Part shown: piece after piece, positions 52,814 to 62,212 of the stretch | Numbering within the stretch: the stretch's first letter is position 1 | Layout of the letters: each line of letters starts with the position of its first letter | From: SIG480 sp045539475 | Lineage (GTDB): Bacteria > Bacillota > Clostridia > Oscillospirales > JAAYXM01 | DNA: 64,000 nt | Direction of reading: 5' to 3' | Assembly: GCA_045539475.1 (NCBI GenBank) | Contig: JAZQFJ010000085.1 | Coordinates: forward strand, 1 to 64,000 | The notes under the pieces: model-generated | Databases searched by the model: none | What the model was told of the DNA's origin: nothing | The model's input: only the letters and a program-made list of their open reading frames with translations | Program-made: the position numbers and the translations under genes

Positions 52814-54796
52814 ATGACAGCATTAACCTTTGAAAAAATGACTATTCCCTCGGCAAATTTTGGGGGAGTGAGTTCACTTCCGATACTCGGGCTGAAACTT
52901 TCAGGACGAGATTTTGTAAAATTCAATTTCCCTGAAAATGAGGGGCTTTATATGAATTACGGAAAGGTTTATTGTGCGTTTCCGTATAGGGCTCAGGATA
53001 TGTATGATCGCGCACTTAATGAAAAGGAATATGAGACGGCAGTGCTCGAAAATGACAATCTCAGAGCAGTGTTTTTTCCGTCATTGGGAGGAAAGTTGTG
53101 GTCACTTATCGATAAAAAAACAGGACGCGAACTTCTTTTTAAAAATAATGTTGTCCGTCCTTGCAACCTTGCTGTAAGAAATGCATGGACATCGGGTGGC
53201 GTTGAGTGGAATATGGGTTTCTTGGGGCACAGCCCGATGACATGCTCTCCGATAAACACAGCAAGAACTGCCCTTGCAGACGGAACTCCTGTGCTTCGTT
53301 TTTATTGGTTTGAACGCATCCGCGCGTGCATTGCGCAAATGGATATTTTTCTTCCTGAAAAGTCCGAGGTTTTATATGTCAGAACACGCTTGACAAACCC
53401 GAATAATGATACTGTACCAATGTATTGGTGGAGCAATATCGCAACGGTTCAGGAGCGTGGTTCTCGAGTTATAGTACCGGCTACAGAGGCATATGTTTCA
53501 AAAAAAGGAATCTATTGCAAAGAAGAAATTCCGATGTATAATGGAGTGGACGTTACATACCCGTTGAACAGCTCAACCGCCCACGACTATTTTTGGAAAA
53601 CGCAGGATGATAAGCTTAAATACATTTGCCAGCTTGATGCTGATGGCTACGGACTTGCAACAACATCAACCGACATATTGCGAGGCAGAAAACTTTTTGT
53701 ATGGGGAGACACACAGGGTGGCAGGCGTTGGCAGAATTTCCTGACGCGCGACGGAGAAAGCGGAAGCTATAATGAGATTCAAGTAGGGCTTGCAAGAACA
53801 CAGCTTGAAAGTCTGCCCATGCCACCGCGCACTGTCTGGGAATGGGTGGAAACATACGGAGCAATGCAGGCAGATAAGGAGAAAGTGCATGGCGACTGGG
53901 CAGATGCACGGGCAGAAGTAGAAGCAATTTTTGCAGAGAAGATAACAAAGGAAAAACTCAATAAAATTCTTGAAGAAACGCAAGAGATGGCAAAAAAGTG
54001 TGCTGAAACGGTAACTTTACACGATGGCTGGGCAAGACTTGAGGAAATGCGAAGGAAAAAAACAACAGAAGGTGACCTTATGTGTCCGCATCTTGATTTC
54101 GCGGAAACGCAGGAAGAACAGAGCGTTTGGTTAAAGCTTTTGAATGAGGGAACCGTGGGAAGCCATACTCCTGATGCCGTTCCTGTTTCCTATCAGATTC
54201 AGTCAGAATGGCTTGAATTGCTCGAGAACGCAATAGAGGATAAAGACAGGAATAATTGGTATGCATACTATCTCCTTGGAACAGCAGAAGCGGCAAAGAA
54301 AAATTGCAAAAAAGCAAAAACATATCTTGAAAAATCATTAGAACTCACAGATTCAACTTGGGCGAATTATGCTCTTGCAACTGTCTTTGAACAGGAGGGC
54401 GATTTGGAAAGCTATGAAAAATATATGCTTAAAGCCTATGAAATGAGAAACTATGATATTTCGCTTGCAAAAGAGGTGTTTCGTTGTGTTCATAATGCAG
54501 GAAAGCCTGAAAAGAATATAGAACTGTTTGAATGTGCGGCAGAAAACGTAAAGGCAAATACGCGCTGTTTAATTTATTATGCCTATGCGCTTGCACGTTG
54601 CGGAAGAATTGATGAGGCGGAAAAAATTATTGCAGATGAGAGAAATTGCATAGTAATTCCTGATATAAAAGAGGGCGAAACGATTACAACAGAGATTTGG
54701 GATTACATGAACGAAAGGCGTGCAGAGAGCGGACTTGAGATGCTTGAAATTCCACATGAGCTTGATTTTCGTATGTCTTATAATATCGCAAAATGA
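52814..54796 (+). CDS. DUF5107 domain protein with C-terminal TPR repeats
   Basis: 660 residues. The N-terminal ~350 residues fit DUF5107, a galactose-mutarotase-like beta-sandwich (FPSLGGKLWSLIDKKTGREL, GVEWNMGFLGHSP, YWWSNIATVQERG, LFVWGDTQGGRRWQNFL). From ~470 to 620 there are TPR-like helical repeats (WYAYYLLGTAEAAKKNCKKA, CLIYYAYALARCGRIDEAE). No signal peptide. Proteins of this type cluster with glycoside hydrolases and oxidoreductases; their role is unknown but sugar binding or epimerisation is plausible. AGAGAGGAAATC precedes the start. Confidence 0.8.
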   Translation: MTALTFEKMTIPSANFGGVSSLPILGLKLSGRDFVKFNFPENEGLYMNYGKVYCAFPYRAQDMYDRALNEKEYETAVLENDNLRAVFFPSLGGKLWSLIDKKTGRELLFKNNVVRPCNLAVRNAWTSGGVEWNMGFLGHSPMTCSPINTARTALADGTPVLRFYWFERIRACIAQMDIFLPEKSEVLYVRTRLTNPNNDTVPMYWWSNIATVQERGSRVIVPATEAYVSKKGIYCKEEIPMYNGVDVTYPLNSSTAHDYFWKTQDDKLKYICQLDADGYGLATTSTDILRGRKLFVWGDTQGGRRWQNFLTRDGESGSYNEIQVGLARTQLESLPMPPRTVWEWVETYGAMQADKEKVHGDWADARAEVEAIFAEKITKEKLNKILEETQEMAKKCAETVTLHDGWARLEEMRRKKTTEGDLMCPHLDFAETQEEQSVWLKLLNEGTVGSHTPDAVPVSYQIQSEWLELLENAIEDKDRNNWYAYYLLGTAEAAKKNCKKAKTYLEKSLELTDSTWANYALATVFEQEGDLESYEKYMLKAYEMRNYDISLAKEVFRCVHNAGKPEKNIELFECAAENVKANTRCLIYYAYALARCGRIDEAEKIIADERNCIVIPDIKEGETITTEIWDYMNERRAESGLEMLEIPHELDFRMSYNIAK

Positions 54797-54818
54797 TACA
54801 ATTGGAGGTGTCAGTTTT

Positions 54819-55490
54819 TTGACAGAAATATATTTTATCCGTCATGCGGAATCCACCGGTAATATGACAGGTTGCGCCTATGGTTGGTATGATGGCCTCG
54901 TAGCACCGAATGGATATGAACAGATTAAGCGTCTTGAAAAAAGATTTGAAAATATAAAAGTGGATGCGGTGTATTCAAGCGACCTTATAAGAGCTGTAAA
55001 AACCGCCGAGGCAATACATAAGCCAAAAGGTCTTGCTCTGAATAAAGATACGGGGCTTCGTGAAATGAATCTCGGTGCATGGGAGAACAAAAAGTGGGAA
55101 GAGCTTCCGTCTGCTTTTCCGGAAGAGCATAAGCTCTGGACAAGCGACCCGTTAAACTTCAGTGTTGAAGGCAGTGAAACTTACCGCGAGGTATATGACC
55201 GTATGCGCCGGACTTTTGACAGAATCGTTGCCGAAAACGACGGAAAAACCGTCGCGATTGTAGCTCACGGCGTTGCACTTCGTATACTTATGTACGGCAT
55301 TCTGAACAACGGTGACCTTTCGGGCATTGCCGGGTTTGGATGGGGAGACAACACATGTGTAAGTCACTTTACGGCAGATGGCGGAAAGCTGAAATCTGTT
55401 TTTGTAAATGATAATTCCCATCTTAAGGATATGCCCGGATTTAAGAAAAGCACGACATGGGGAAGTACAAGAGAAAGCGTGTTGCTTTAG
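54819..55490 (+). CDS. histidine phosphatase family protein
   Basis: 223 residues. The phosphohistidine motif is YFIRHAEST near the N-terminus. The rest of the active site is in SDLIRAVKTAEAI, LREMNLGAWEN and IVAHGVALRI. The start is taken as TTG at 54819 because TTGGAGGTG lies 8 bases upstream; the longer frame from 54720 is read through the end of the preceding gene. It is broad in substrate range (phosphoglycerate mutase-like or sugar phosphatase). It starts 22 bases after the DUF5107 stop and is co-transcribed. Confidence 0.88.
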   Translation: MTEIYFIRHAESTGNMTGCAYGWYDGLVAPNGYEQIKRLEKRFENIKVDAVYSSDLIRAVKTAEAIHKPKGLALNKDTGLREMNLGAWENKKWEELPSAFPEEHKLWTSDPLNFSVEGSETYREVYDRMRRTFDRIVAENDGKTVAIVAHGVALRILMYGILNNGDLSGIAGFGWGDNTCVSHFTADGGKLKSVFVNDNSHLKDMPGFKKSTTWGSTRESVLL

Positions 55491-55521
55491 ATGGATAAGA
55501 GGGAATTGGAGGTAAATGTAT

Positions 55522-57567
55522 ATGAAAAGCAAAGTAAATGATATTTTATCAAAGCTTACACTTGATGAAAAAATCTCACTTCTGACGGGTGGAGATTATA
55601 TGGCAACGGTCGGGCTTGAACGTTTCGGTCTCAAACCTAAAAGAATGGCAGATGGACCTCACGGTGTGCGTAAAGATTCGGCAACCGGAGCCAACTCGCG
55701 TGAAGAAGCGGAAAGTAACTGCACAGCTTTTCCAAATCTTTGCCTTGCTGCGGCAACATGGGATAAAGAGCTTATACATAAAATGGGCGTGGCGCTTGCG
55801 AAAGACTGTATCCACAACGATGTTGATATGCTTTTAGGACCGGGTGTGAACATAAAGCGGCACGCCCTCTGTGGAAGGAATTTTGAGTATTTCTCGGAAG
55901 ACCCCGTTCTCGCGGGAGAAATGGCGGCTGCATACATAAACGGACTCCAAGGCCTCGGGGTTGCGGCATCGCTTAAGCACTATGCCGCTAACAATCAGGA
56001 AAAATACCGCCTTACAACAAGTGTGGATGCAGATATGCGGACGCTTATGGAAATTTATCTCAAGGCGTTTGAAATCGCAATTAAAAAGTCATCTCCGGCA
56101 ACCGTTATGTGTGCGTACAACAAGATTCATTCCGTCTGGTGTTCCGAAAACAAGTTTTTGCTTACCGAAGTTCTTCGCGATTCATGGGGATATAACGGTG
56201 TTGTAGTCTCTGACTGGGGGGCTGTGCATAATTCGGCGAAGGCTGTTTCGGCAGGTCTTGATTTGCGTATGCCAAAGGGAAAAGATTTTGTAAAGGATAT
56301 AAAAGAAGCTCTTGAGAATGGCGTAATAACGGAAGAAGAAATCGAAATCTCGGCAAAAAGAATGATAGAGCTTTTGATGATGATTCCTGAAACTAATATA
56401 AGCTATGACAGAGATGAACAGCATAAGGTTTGCCGTGAGGTTGCAGCAGAAGGAATGGTGCTTCTCAAAAACCGTGATAACACATTGCCGATAACACCTG
56501 ATAAGTATAAAAAGGTTGCTATCATAGGTGAATTTGCAAAATCACCGCTGATATTTGGGCAGGGAAGTGCCGAGGTTCATGTTTCCGATGATTATATCGA
56601 TTCACCGATTGATGAGCTTCGTAAGCTTTGCGGAGATGAAATTGAGTTTAAATATATGGAGCTTTACAAGAAAGATGCATTTTTAAAGGAAATGCTTTGG
56701 TTAAAGCATCCGGAATTCGCGAAGTTCATTGCAGACACAGATCTTGTCATTATGTTTGTGGGTGCAATGGAATCCGAGGATACTGAGAAGCTTGATCGAA
56801 GGTGCGCAGAGCTTAATCAGAACTACGAAATGTTTATCAACTTTGCACTTATGGATAATAAAAAGGTTGTTGTTGTTAATCAGTCCGGTTCTGCAATGAC
56901 CTTTGACAGATGGACGAACGACGTTGACGCCGTCGTTCAAATGTGGCTCGGCGGCGAAAGTGCAGGCGGCGCAATAGCAGATGTTTTGTGCGGCATCGTT
57001 AACCCGTCGGGAAAGCTTTCCGAAACATTTCCGAAGAAAATAAGAGCTGATATCGAGTTTCCGGGAAATGACCTTACCGTAGAGTATAACGAGCGTATCT
57101 TTGTTGGATACAGATATTATGATATGCATCCGGAAGAAATCGTATATCCTTTCGGCTATGGACTGTCATATACCACATTTGAGTACAGCAATATAGAAGT
57201 TTCGGAAAAGGATAATTCTCTGGAAATCACATTTGACATAAAAAATACAGGCGATATAGACGGCGCTGAAGTTGCGCAGGTGTATGTCGGGGACCCTGTA
57301 TCTACGGTCAAGCGTCCGGTGAAGGAATTAAAAGCATTTGAAAAAGTTTTCCTGAAAGCCGGCGAAAGAAAATCAGTAGCGCTTAATGTGGATATAAAGG
57401 ATATAGGCTATTATAATGTAATTTTAAAAAACTGGATAACAGAACCGGGAAAATATGTAATATATGTCGGTTCATCCTCAAGAGACATCCGCCTTAAAAA
57501 GTCAATTATTCTCCGAAATGATGTTCCTTATACAATCGCGCCGACCGGCGAGGATATGATAGGATAA
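55522..57567 (+). CDS. GH3 family glycosidase (beta-glucosidase-like), cytoplasmic
   Basis: 681 residues with the usual three parts. The TIM barrel (~1-290) contains RMADGPHGVR, SLKHYAANNQE and the nucleophile around Asp231 in VVVSDWGAVHN. The alpha/beta sandwich (~310-540) contains MFVGAMESED and GESAGGAIADVL. The fibronectin-III-like C-terminal domain (~560-680) contains LEITFDIKNTGDIDGAEVAQ. No signal peptide, so it acts on imported oligosaccharides. The start at 55522 has GGAGG nine bases upstream; the ATG at 55516 is too close to it. Sugar specificity is not visible. Confidence 0.9.
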   Translation: MKSKVNDILSKLTLDEKISLLTGGDYMATVGLERFGLKPKRMADGPHGVRKDSATGANSREEAESNCTAFPNLCLAAATWDKELIHKMGVALAKDCIHNDVDMLLGPGVNIKRHALCGRNFEYFSEDPVLAGEMAAAYINGLQGLGVAASLKHYAANNQEKYRLTTSVDADMRTLMEIYLKAFEIAIKKSSPATVMCAYNKIHSVWCSENKFLLTEVLRDSWGYNGVVVSDWGAVHNSAKAVSAGLDLRMPKGKDFVKDIKEALENGVITEEEIEISAKRMIELLMMIPETNISYDRDEQHKVCREVAAEGMVLLKNRDNTLPITPDKYKKVAIIGEFAKSPLIFGQGSAEVHVSDDYIDSPIDELRKLCGDEIEFKYMELYKKDAFLKEMLWLKHPEFAKFIADTDLVIMFVGAMESEDTEKLDRRCAELNQNYEMFINFALMDNKKVVVVNQSGSAMTFDRWTNDVDAVVQMWLGGESAGGAIADVLCGIVNPSGKLSETFPKKIRADIEFPGNDLTVEYNERIFVGYRYYDMHPEEIVYPFGYGLSYTTFEYSNIEVSEKDNSLEITFDIKNTGDIDGAEVAQVYVGDPVSTVKRPVKELKAFEKVFLKAGERKSVALNVDIKDIGYYNVILKNWITEPGKYVIYVGSSSRDIRLKKSIILRNDVPYTIAPTGEDMIG

Positions 57568-57600
57568 AAAGTTGTTTCTTGTTAAGAAAGGAAAAGAAAA

Positions 57601-59475
57601 ATGAAGCTCGAAAATATGTTTTTTGAAGTCAGATATGTTGATGCAAAGGGAGAAGCTTTTGAGATTTCTTCAAAATCACAAATAAATTCAGAAACCGATA
57701 AGTATGCAAAAAAGTATGCTGAAAAAGTGATTTCCGGCTGCTCGTCCGATGGTGAACTTGTAAGTGTAAATCTTAACTTGTCCGTGCCTGAAAGCATCCG
57801 TGAAAAGCTTGGTGAGCATTTTTGCGATAACGAAGAGTGCTATGCAGTAGAAATCACGACGGATGAGGTAAATCTTTATGCATTGTCGGATAACGGACTT
57901 ACTTACGCCGTATCAACGCTTCTTCAGCTTATTGAAAGCGGAAATGTTCGTGAAATGCTTCTGTTTGACTATCCTGATAAGAAGGTGCGCGGATATCGTG
58001 TATATACTCCGGGGCGTGAGAGCTTTGAAGCCTTCCGCAATGTAGTTGATATGCTTGTATACTATAAGTATAATGCAATAATGCTTGAAGTTGGTGGTGC
58101 GATGGAATATAAACGCCATCCCGAGATAAACGAAAAATGGGTGGAGTTCTGCAAGGAAGTAAACAAAACTCCGTATGAGGCAGAGCGAATCCAGAAAAAG
58201 ACGCATCCCGAGTGGCAGAAGAACTCAATTCATGCAGATAATGGCAATGGATCATTTATAACGCAGGCTGAAATGCGCGAGCTTATAGCATATTGCCGCG
58301 AGCGCGGGCTTCGCGTCATGCCGGAGGTTCCGTCGCTTTCTCACTGTGATTATATCGTTATGGCGCATCCTGACATCAAAGAGCGCGCTGAGGATACATA
58401 TCCCGATACATACTGCCCGTCAAATCCGAAGTCATACGAGCTTGTATTTGATATTCTCGATGAGGTAATCGACGTTTTTGAGCCGGAGTATGTAAACATC
58501 GGCCACGATGAATGTTACACTCTCGCAAAATGCCCTCTTTGCCGAGATAAGGACCCGGTGGATTTGTACGTTGGAGATATCGAAAAGATAAATAATTACC
58601 TGAAAGCTAAAGGCATAAAAAGTATTATGTGGGCAGAAAAATTCTTTGATAATATCTATCTGCCTGAACCGGATGGTTCAATCCACGGTTACGGCGGAAC
58701 AGGAGATCCGGCGTGGGATGTACCGAGGTGTATCGACTGTGTCGGAAAGGTACCGAAAGATATATTGCTGTTCCATTGGTATTGGTCACTTTGTACGGGA
58801 AAGGAAGAAAAGGATATCCGTGACCTCGGATATAAGATGCTTTTCGGGAATTTCCAGGCTACATCGCTTAAGAACTATCGTGAAAGAAGTAATGACATAG
58901 AAGGTGCCTTTATCAGCAACTGGGGGTCGTTTGAACCGCAGTATATGCAGCGTAATGCGCAGAACTACAACCTGACGTCAACTGCATATATTCTTTGGAA
59001 CAGTGAATATGATTCGGATATGATGGATATGGTTGTTGATAAGGTAAAGGATGAGCTTTATCGAAGACACAAAAAAACACTCGGTAATGATATTATCGAG
59101 CTTGTCCATACGACGGACCATAACAGACCGTACAAGGTATTCTATGACGGTTTCTATATTGTTCCTGAGGATTGGGAAATCGGAAAGCATATTGTTACAT
59201 ATACCGACGGAACAACGGCAGAGCTTCCTGTAATATTTGGGTATAATATTCGCTCAAGCTCGGAAAAAATCAGTGTAGACAGCGGCTCAACCGAAGCAAA
59301 ATCAACAGCGTATGTAGAAACTTTGGGTGCATCTATTCCTGTTGTCATTGACAGAAAAGCATATTACAAAACAGCATATAAAAACCCCTATCCGGAAAAA
59401 ACAATAGAAAAAATAGAGTGCATTGCATATGACGGCATAAACATAGAAGCAAGCTATGATCTTGCCGTGAAATGA
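57601..59475 (+). CDS. GH20 family hexosaminidase-like, second copy
   Basis: 624 residues, no signal peptide. The N-terminal helper domain (~1-120) is followed by a barrel starting KKVRGYRVYTPGRESF, with the catalytic pair Asp303-Glu304 in NIGHDECYTL. It contains the GH20 features MPEVPSLSHCDY and IKSIMWAEKFFD. The C-terminal ~100 residues form a small beta domain. It is only distantly like the GH20 at 33617, where the pair is in GMDEAH, so the two probably have different linkage or sugar preference. AAGGAAAAG precedes the start. Confidence 0.85.
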   Translation: MKLENMFFEVRYVDAKGEAFEISSKSQINSETDKYAKKYAEKVISGCSSDGELVSVNLNLSVPESIREKLGEHFCDNEECYAVEITTDEVNLYALSDNGLTYAVSTLLQLIESGNVREMLLFDYPDKKVRGYRVYTPGRESFEAFRNVVDMLVYYKYNAIMLEVGGAMEYKRHPEINEKWVEFCKEVNKTPYEAERIQKKTHPEWQKNSIHADNGNGSFITQAEMRELIAYCRERGLRVMPEVPSLSHCDYIVMAHPDIKERAEDTYPDTYCPSNPKSYELVFDILDEVIDVFEPEYVNIGHDECYTLAKCPLCRDKDPVDLYVGDIEKINNYLKAKGIKSIMWAEKFFDNIYLPEPDGSIHGYGGTGDPAWDVPRCIDCVGKVPKDILLFHWYWSLCTGKEEKDIRDLGYKMLFGNFQATSLKNYRERSNDIEGAFISNWGSFEPQYMQRNAQNYNLTSTAYILWNSEYDSDMMDMVVDKVKDELYRRHKKTLGNDIIELVHTTDHNRPYKVFYDGFYIVPEDWEIGKHIVTYTDGTTAELPVIFGYNIRSSSEKISVDSGSTEAKSTAYVETLGASIPVVIDRKAYYKTAYKNPYPEKTIEKIECIAYDGINIEASYDLAVK

Positions 59476-59486
59476 GGAAAAAAGAA

Positions 59487-60377
59487 ATGCTCGTCAAGAA
59501 AATTGATATTCACGTCCACACAACCTTTTGGGCAGATGATATGCAGCGCTTTAATGGCGCGAGATTTGCTACTCCGGAAGAGCTTTGCGAGATATATGAC
59601 CGTATGGGAATAGAACTCGGTGTACTTTTGCCGGCAGTAAACCCCGAAGCAGCTTTTCACAACAACACAAACCGCGATTGTTGTGAAATTGCGGAAAGGT
59701 ATCCTGAAAGATTTGTGTGGTTCTGTAACATAGACCCTCGCATGGGAAAGAATTCACCCGATACAGATTTCACACATTTTTTGGAATACTATAAGGCTCA
59801 GGGGGCAAAAGGTGTGGGAGAGGTTACTGCAAATATGTATTTTGATGACCCGATGGTTGAAAATCTCTTTTCTCACGCGGAAAAGGCAGGACTTCCGGTA
59901 ACGTTTCATATAGGAAATCCGGGCAACGACATTGGGCTTATTGATGAAGTGGGGCTTCCGCGCCTTGAAAAAGCGTTGCAGAAATTTCCGAAGCTTATTT
60001 TTCTCGGTCATTCACAGAAATTCTGGGCAGAGATAAGCGGTGAAGTAGGAAATCGTGACGGCTATCCCAAAGGTGAAGTTCTTCCGGGTGGAAGGCTTAT
60101 TGAGCTTATGAGAAAATATCCAAATCTTCATGGCGATTTGTCATCGGGGAGCGGGCAAAATGCAATTATGCGCGATCCGGCCTTCGGTTATAAGTTCTTG
60201 GATGAGTTTCAAGACAGGCTCTACTTCGGCACGGATATTTGTACGCCCAATCAATGGGAGCGTCTTGTGCTTTCGGAATTCCTCGACAATGCGGTTGAAA
60301 ACAGCCATATCTCGCAGGAGTGCTACAACAAGGTGTGCCGTGAAAATGCAATAAGACTTCTTAAACTAGATGATTAA
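59487..60377 (+). CDS. amidohydrolase family (TIM-barrel) protein
   Basis: 296 residues. Metal-binding features are IDIHVHTTFW at the start, PVTFHIGNPG in the middle, LIFLGHSQKFW, and YFGTDICTPNQW near the end. These give the His-x-His, His, His and Asp pattern of ACMSD/LigW-type amidohydrolases, some of which are lactonases or decarboxylases on sugar acids. The start at 59487 is preferred because GAGGAAAAAAG precedes it; an ATG at 59472 overlaps the GH20 stop. Last gene of the rightward arm. Confidence 0.82.
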   Translation: MLVKKIDIHVHTTFWADDMQRFNGARFATPEELCEIYDRMGIELGVLLPAVNPEAAFHNNTNRDCCEIAERYPERFVWFCNIDPRMGKNSPDTDFTHFLEYYKAQGAKGVGEVTANMYFDDPMVENLFSHAEKAGLPVTFHIGNPGNDIGLIDEVGLPRLEKALQKFPKLIFLGHSQKFWAEISGEVGNRDGYPKGEVLPGGRLIELMRKYPNLHGDLSSGSGQNAIMRDPAFGYKFLDEFQDRLYFGTDICTPNQWERLVLSEFLDNAVENSHISQECYNKVCRENAIRLLKLDD

Positions 60378-60613
60378 GATAAGATTATGGCGAATGTGAT
60401 TGAATTTGCTGTGAATTTTGCTTGTGCTGAGCAGGCAATACGCCTATAATCTTTACAAAATTGCGACAGACAGCAGAATAGTCATCGTATCCGCAGAACA
60501 AAAAACAGAGGTTATTTTATCCCCTCTGTTTTTATCCGTTCACAGGCTTTTTTTAATTATTTTTCGTAGGATCTACTTGGTTACTCAAACTTTTATTATA
60601 GAGCCCAAAAACA

Positions 60614-60643
60614 AAAACCACAGTGAAATTTCACTGTGGTTTT
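60614..60643. terminator. bidirectional terminator
   Basis: A perfect 15-bp palindrome (AAAACCACAGTGAAA with its complement, no loop base). It ends the island's rightward arm and can also stop the leftward fic transcript. Confidence 0.8.
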
Positions 60644-60662
60644 GCATACCCAACATTGTGGA

Positions 60663-60704
60663 TATGAGTGGCAGGGGCAGAGTGACACCCGACATATCCA
60701 CAAT
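60663..60704 (+). repeat. 42-nt direct repeat, right copy
   Basis: Partner of 31795-31836. In this copy the element is bounded by a 12-bp inverted repeat (ATTGTGGATATG and CATATCCACAAT), so it can fold into one hairpin with a 26-base conserved loop. The left copy has lost part of its left arm. Confidence 0.85.
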
Positions 60705-60732
60705 ATAGCGCAAATGCGCTTGAATGCTGGAT

Positions 60733-61458
60733 TTATATCAATTTCAAATATTCATCTAACTGCTGTTCTTCAAGCTCAGCAATGAAGTTTGCAAACGGTT
60801 CTAAATTCTTATTAACTGCGTATTCTTCCAAAGCATTGTAGTAGTCGAGCCTTTTTTCTTTGTCAACAGAAATTGGTAAGAACCCTAGGGTCATCAACTG
60901 GTAATTCATAAGCAGTCTGCTTGTGCGACCATTTCCGTCTATGAATGGATGAATACGAACAAACTCTGCATGTGTCCACGCTGCAAGCTCTATCGAATTA
61001 AGTTCGGTTTTGTGTTTTAAATCCTCATAAAAAGCCTTAATCTGTATATACATTTCGTTCCCGCTCGGCGGAGTAAATCCTGCACCGCTTATGCGGACTT
61101 CTTGATTTCTGTATATGCCACCGACAATAATGTTTTCTGTAAGTATTGCATGTAAATCCTTAACGATGTTTTCGTCAAGAGGTTTATCCTCTGCAATACA
61201 TTTTTTTACATATCCATACGCCTTTTTATGGTTTATAACCTCGTAAATCTCGCGCAGTTCTTTACCTCCGATGGATACACCGTCTTCAAGAACAACCTTC
61301 GTTTCCATAAGAGTAAGGGTGTTTCCTTCGATTGCGGTAGAGTTATGCGTGAAGCGCAATTCGAAATCTTTTTCGTAAGACGAAAGAGTAACAGAATCTA
61401 TTTTTGCTTTGTTGTTTTCATATTTGATTTTCTTTGCTAAGATTCTTTCAAAATCCAT
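60733..61458 (-). CDS. Fic family protein, class II (self-inhibited)
   Basis: 241 residues. The Fic core motif is complete (HPFIDGNGRTSR, with catalytic His). Upstream lies the inhibitory helix motif in NSTAIEGNTL (S/T-x-x-x-E-G), placing it in the class with an N-terminal intramolecular inhibitor. Such proteins transfer AMP from ATP to target hydroxyls when released. No separate antitoxin gene is needed or seen. GGAAGGAGTATAG lies just before the start. It faces the carbohydrate island across the palindrome at 60614. Confidence 0.9.
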   Translation of the reverse strand: MDFERILAKKIKYENNKAKIDSVTLSSYEKDFELRFTHNSTAIEGNTLTLMETKVVLEDGVSIGGKELREIYEVINHKKAYGYVKKCIAEDKPLDENIVKDLHAILTENIIVGGIYRNQEVRISGAGFTPPSGNEMYIQIKAFYEDLKHKTELNSIELAAWTHAEFVRIHPFIDGNGRTSRLLMNYQLMTLGFLPISVDKEKRLDYYNALEEYAVNKNLEPFANFIAELEEQQLDEYLKLI

Positions 61459-61716
61459 TTTCTATACTCCTTCCTGTAAATTTTATATATCTTATTATAT
61501 CATATTACAATAGATATCTCAACATTTTTCAAAAGCACAAAAAGCATTTTCCTTAATTTGTTTTATATATTATCCTTTTATAGACGAGTATCTGCACATG
61601 CAGATGCTCAATTTTTATGCCGAAATTTGCAATGTAAATTTCAATGAATTTTGCAAATGGTAATTTCAAAGAAAAAAGTCTAAAATTGTATAATATAAGC
61701 GGGAGGTGAAAGACAA

Positions 61717-61959
61717 ATGGAAGCAAAAGATTTTGCAGATATTTATAAAGAAATTGCCGTTGCAGCAGGTGCAGAAACAGCTGTTGCCATACATAAATTG
61801 TTTAAAGGTCAGCAGATTTTGTTTCCTCAGAAGCTGTATAAAAAAGAATTCATTTATGGCTACATCAGACAAAATTACAACGGCAAAAATGTTCGTGAGC
61901 TGTCGCAGATGTTTGGTTATTCAGACAGAAGAGTGCGGCAAATCCTAAATCTGAAATAA
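61717..61959 (+). CDS. Mor-like transcriptional activator
   Basis: 80 residues. The layout matches the Mor (phage Mu middle operon regulator) domain: an N-terminal dimerisation part (IYKEIAVAAGAETAVAIHKL) and a C-terminal HTH (YIRQNYNGKNVRELSQMFGY, then SDRRVRQIL). Such small proteins are common on clostridial mobile elements. GGGAGGTG precedes the start. It is followed after 16 bases by the next gene and probably controls this short operon or the element. Confidence 0.85.
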   Translation: MEAKDFADIYKEIAVAAGAETAVAIHKLFKGQQILFPQKLYKKEFIYGYIRQNYNGKNVRELSQMFGYSDRRVRQILNLK

Positions 61960-61975
61960 GAAGGAGTTTTTAATT

Positions 61976-62188
61976 ATGAAGCAGGCGGTAAATTTAAAGA
62001 ACTTTAAAAAGTGTGCTTTTTGCAAATATTGGTACGACCCGACAAATGAGCATATTGCCCCTAAAGCACCAAACATCAATGTTTGGACGTATGAAACCAG
62101 TGCAAGGTGTAAGTGTATAAAGAGAAATCTGACCATGAGCTCTACAAATGCATGTGCACATTATGAATGCAAGGTGCCTATAAACTAA
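61976..62188 (+). CDS. small Cys-rich protein of unknown function
   Basis: 70 residues. Six cysteines in pairs (KKCAFCKYWYDP, ARCKCIKRN, NACAHYECKVPI) suggest a zinc- or metal-binding fold. AAGGAGTTTT precedes the start. It lies between the Mor-like gene and the 302-residue gene in one operon. I do not recognise a family. Confidence 0.7.
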   Translation: MKQAVNLKNFKKCAFCKYWYDPTNEHIAPKAPNINVWTYETSARCKCIKRNLTMSSTNACAHYECKVPIN

Positions 62189-62212
62189 GCGAAAACAAAG
62201 AGAGGTCTGAAA

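Larger units (their letters stand above)
60378..60732. other. gene-free stretch holding a terminator and the right repeat
   Basis: No gene is seen. From 60378 to 60600 there is no clear signal. The rest holds the palindrome at 60614-60643 and the 42-nt repeat at 60663-60704. Confidence 0.6.

Noticed and set aside
36931..60377. Classical Bacteroides-type SusCD polysaccharide locus
   Set aside because: No SusC/SusD pair or hybrid two-component system; the lipoprotein, AraC and SLH features are Gram-positive.
60733..61458. Fic-Phd/Doc-type toxin-antitoxin pair
   Set aside because: The protein carries its own inhibitory helix (STAIEGN) and no adjacent Phd-like gene exists.
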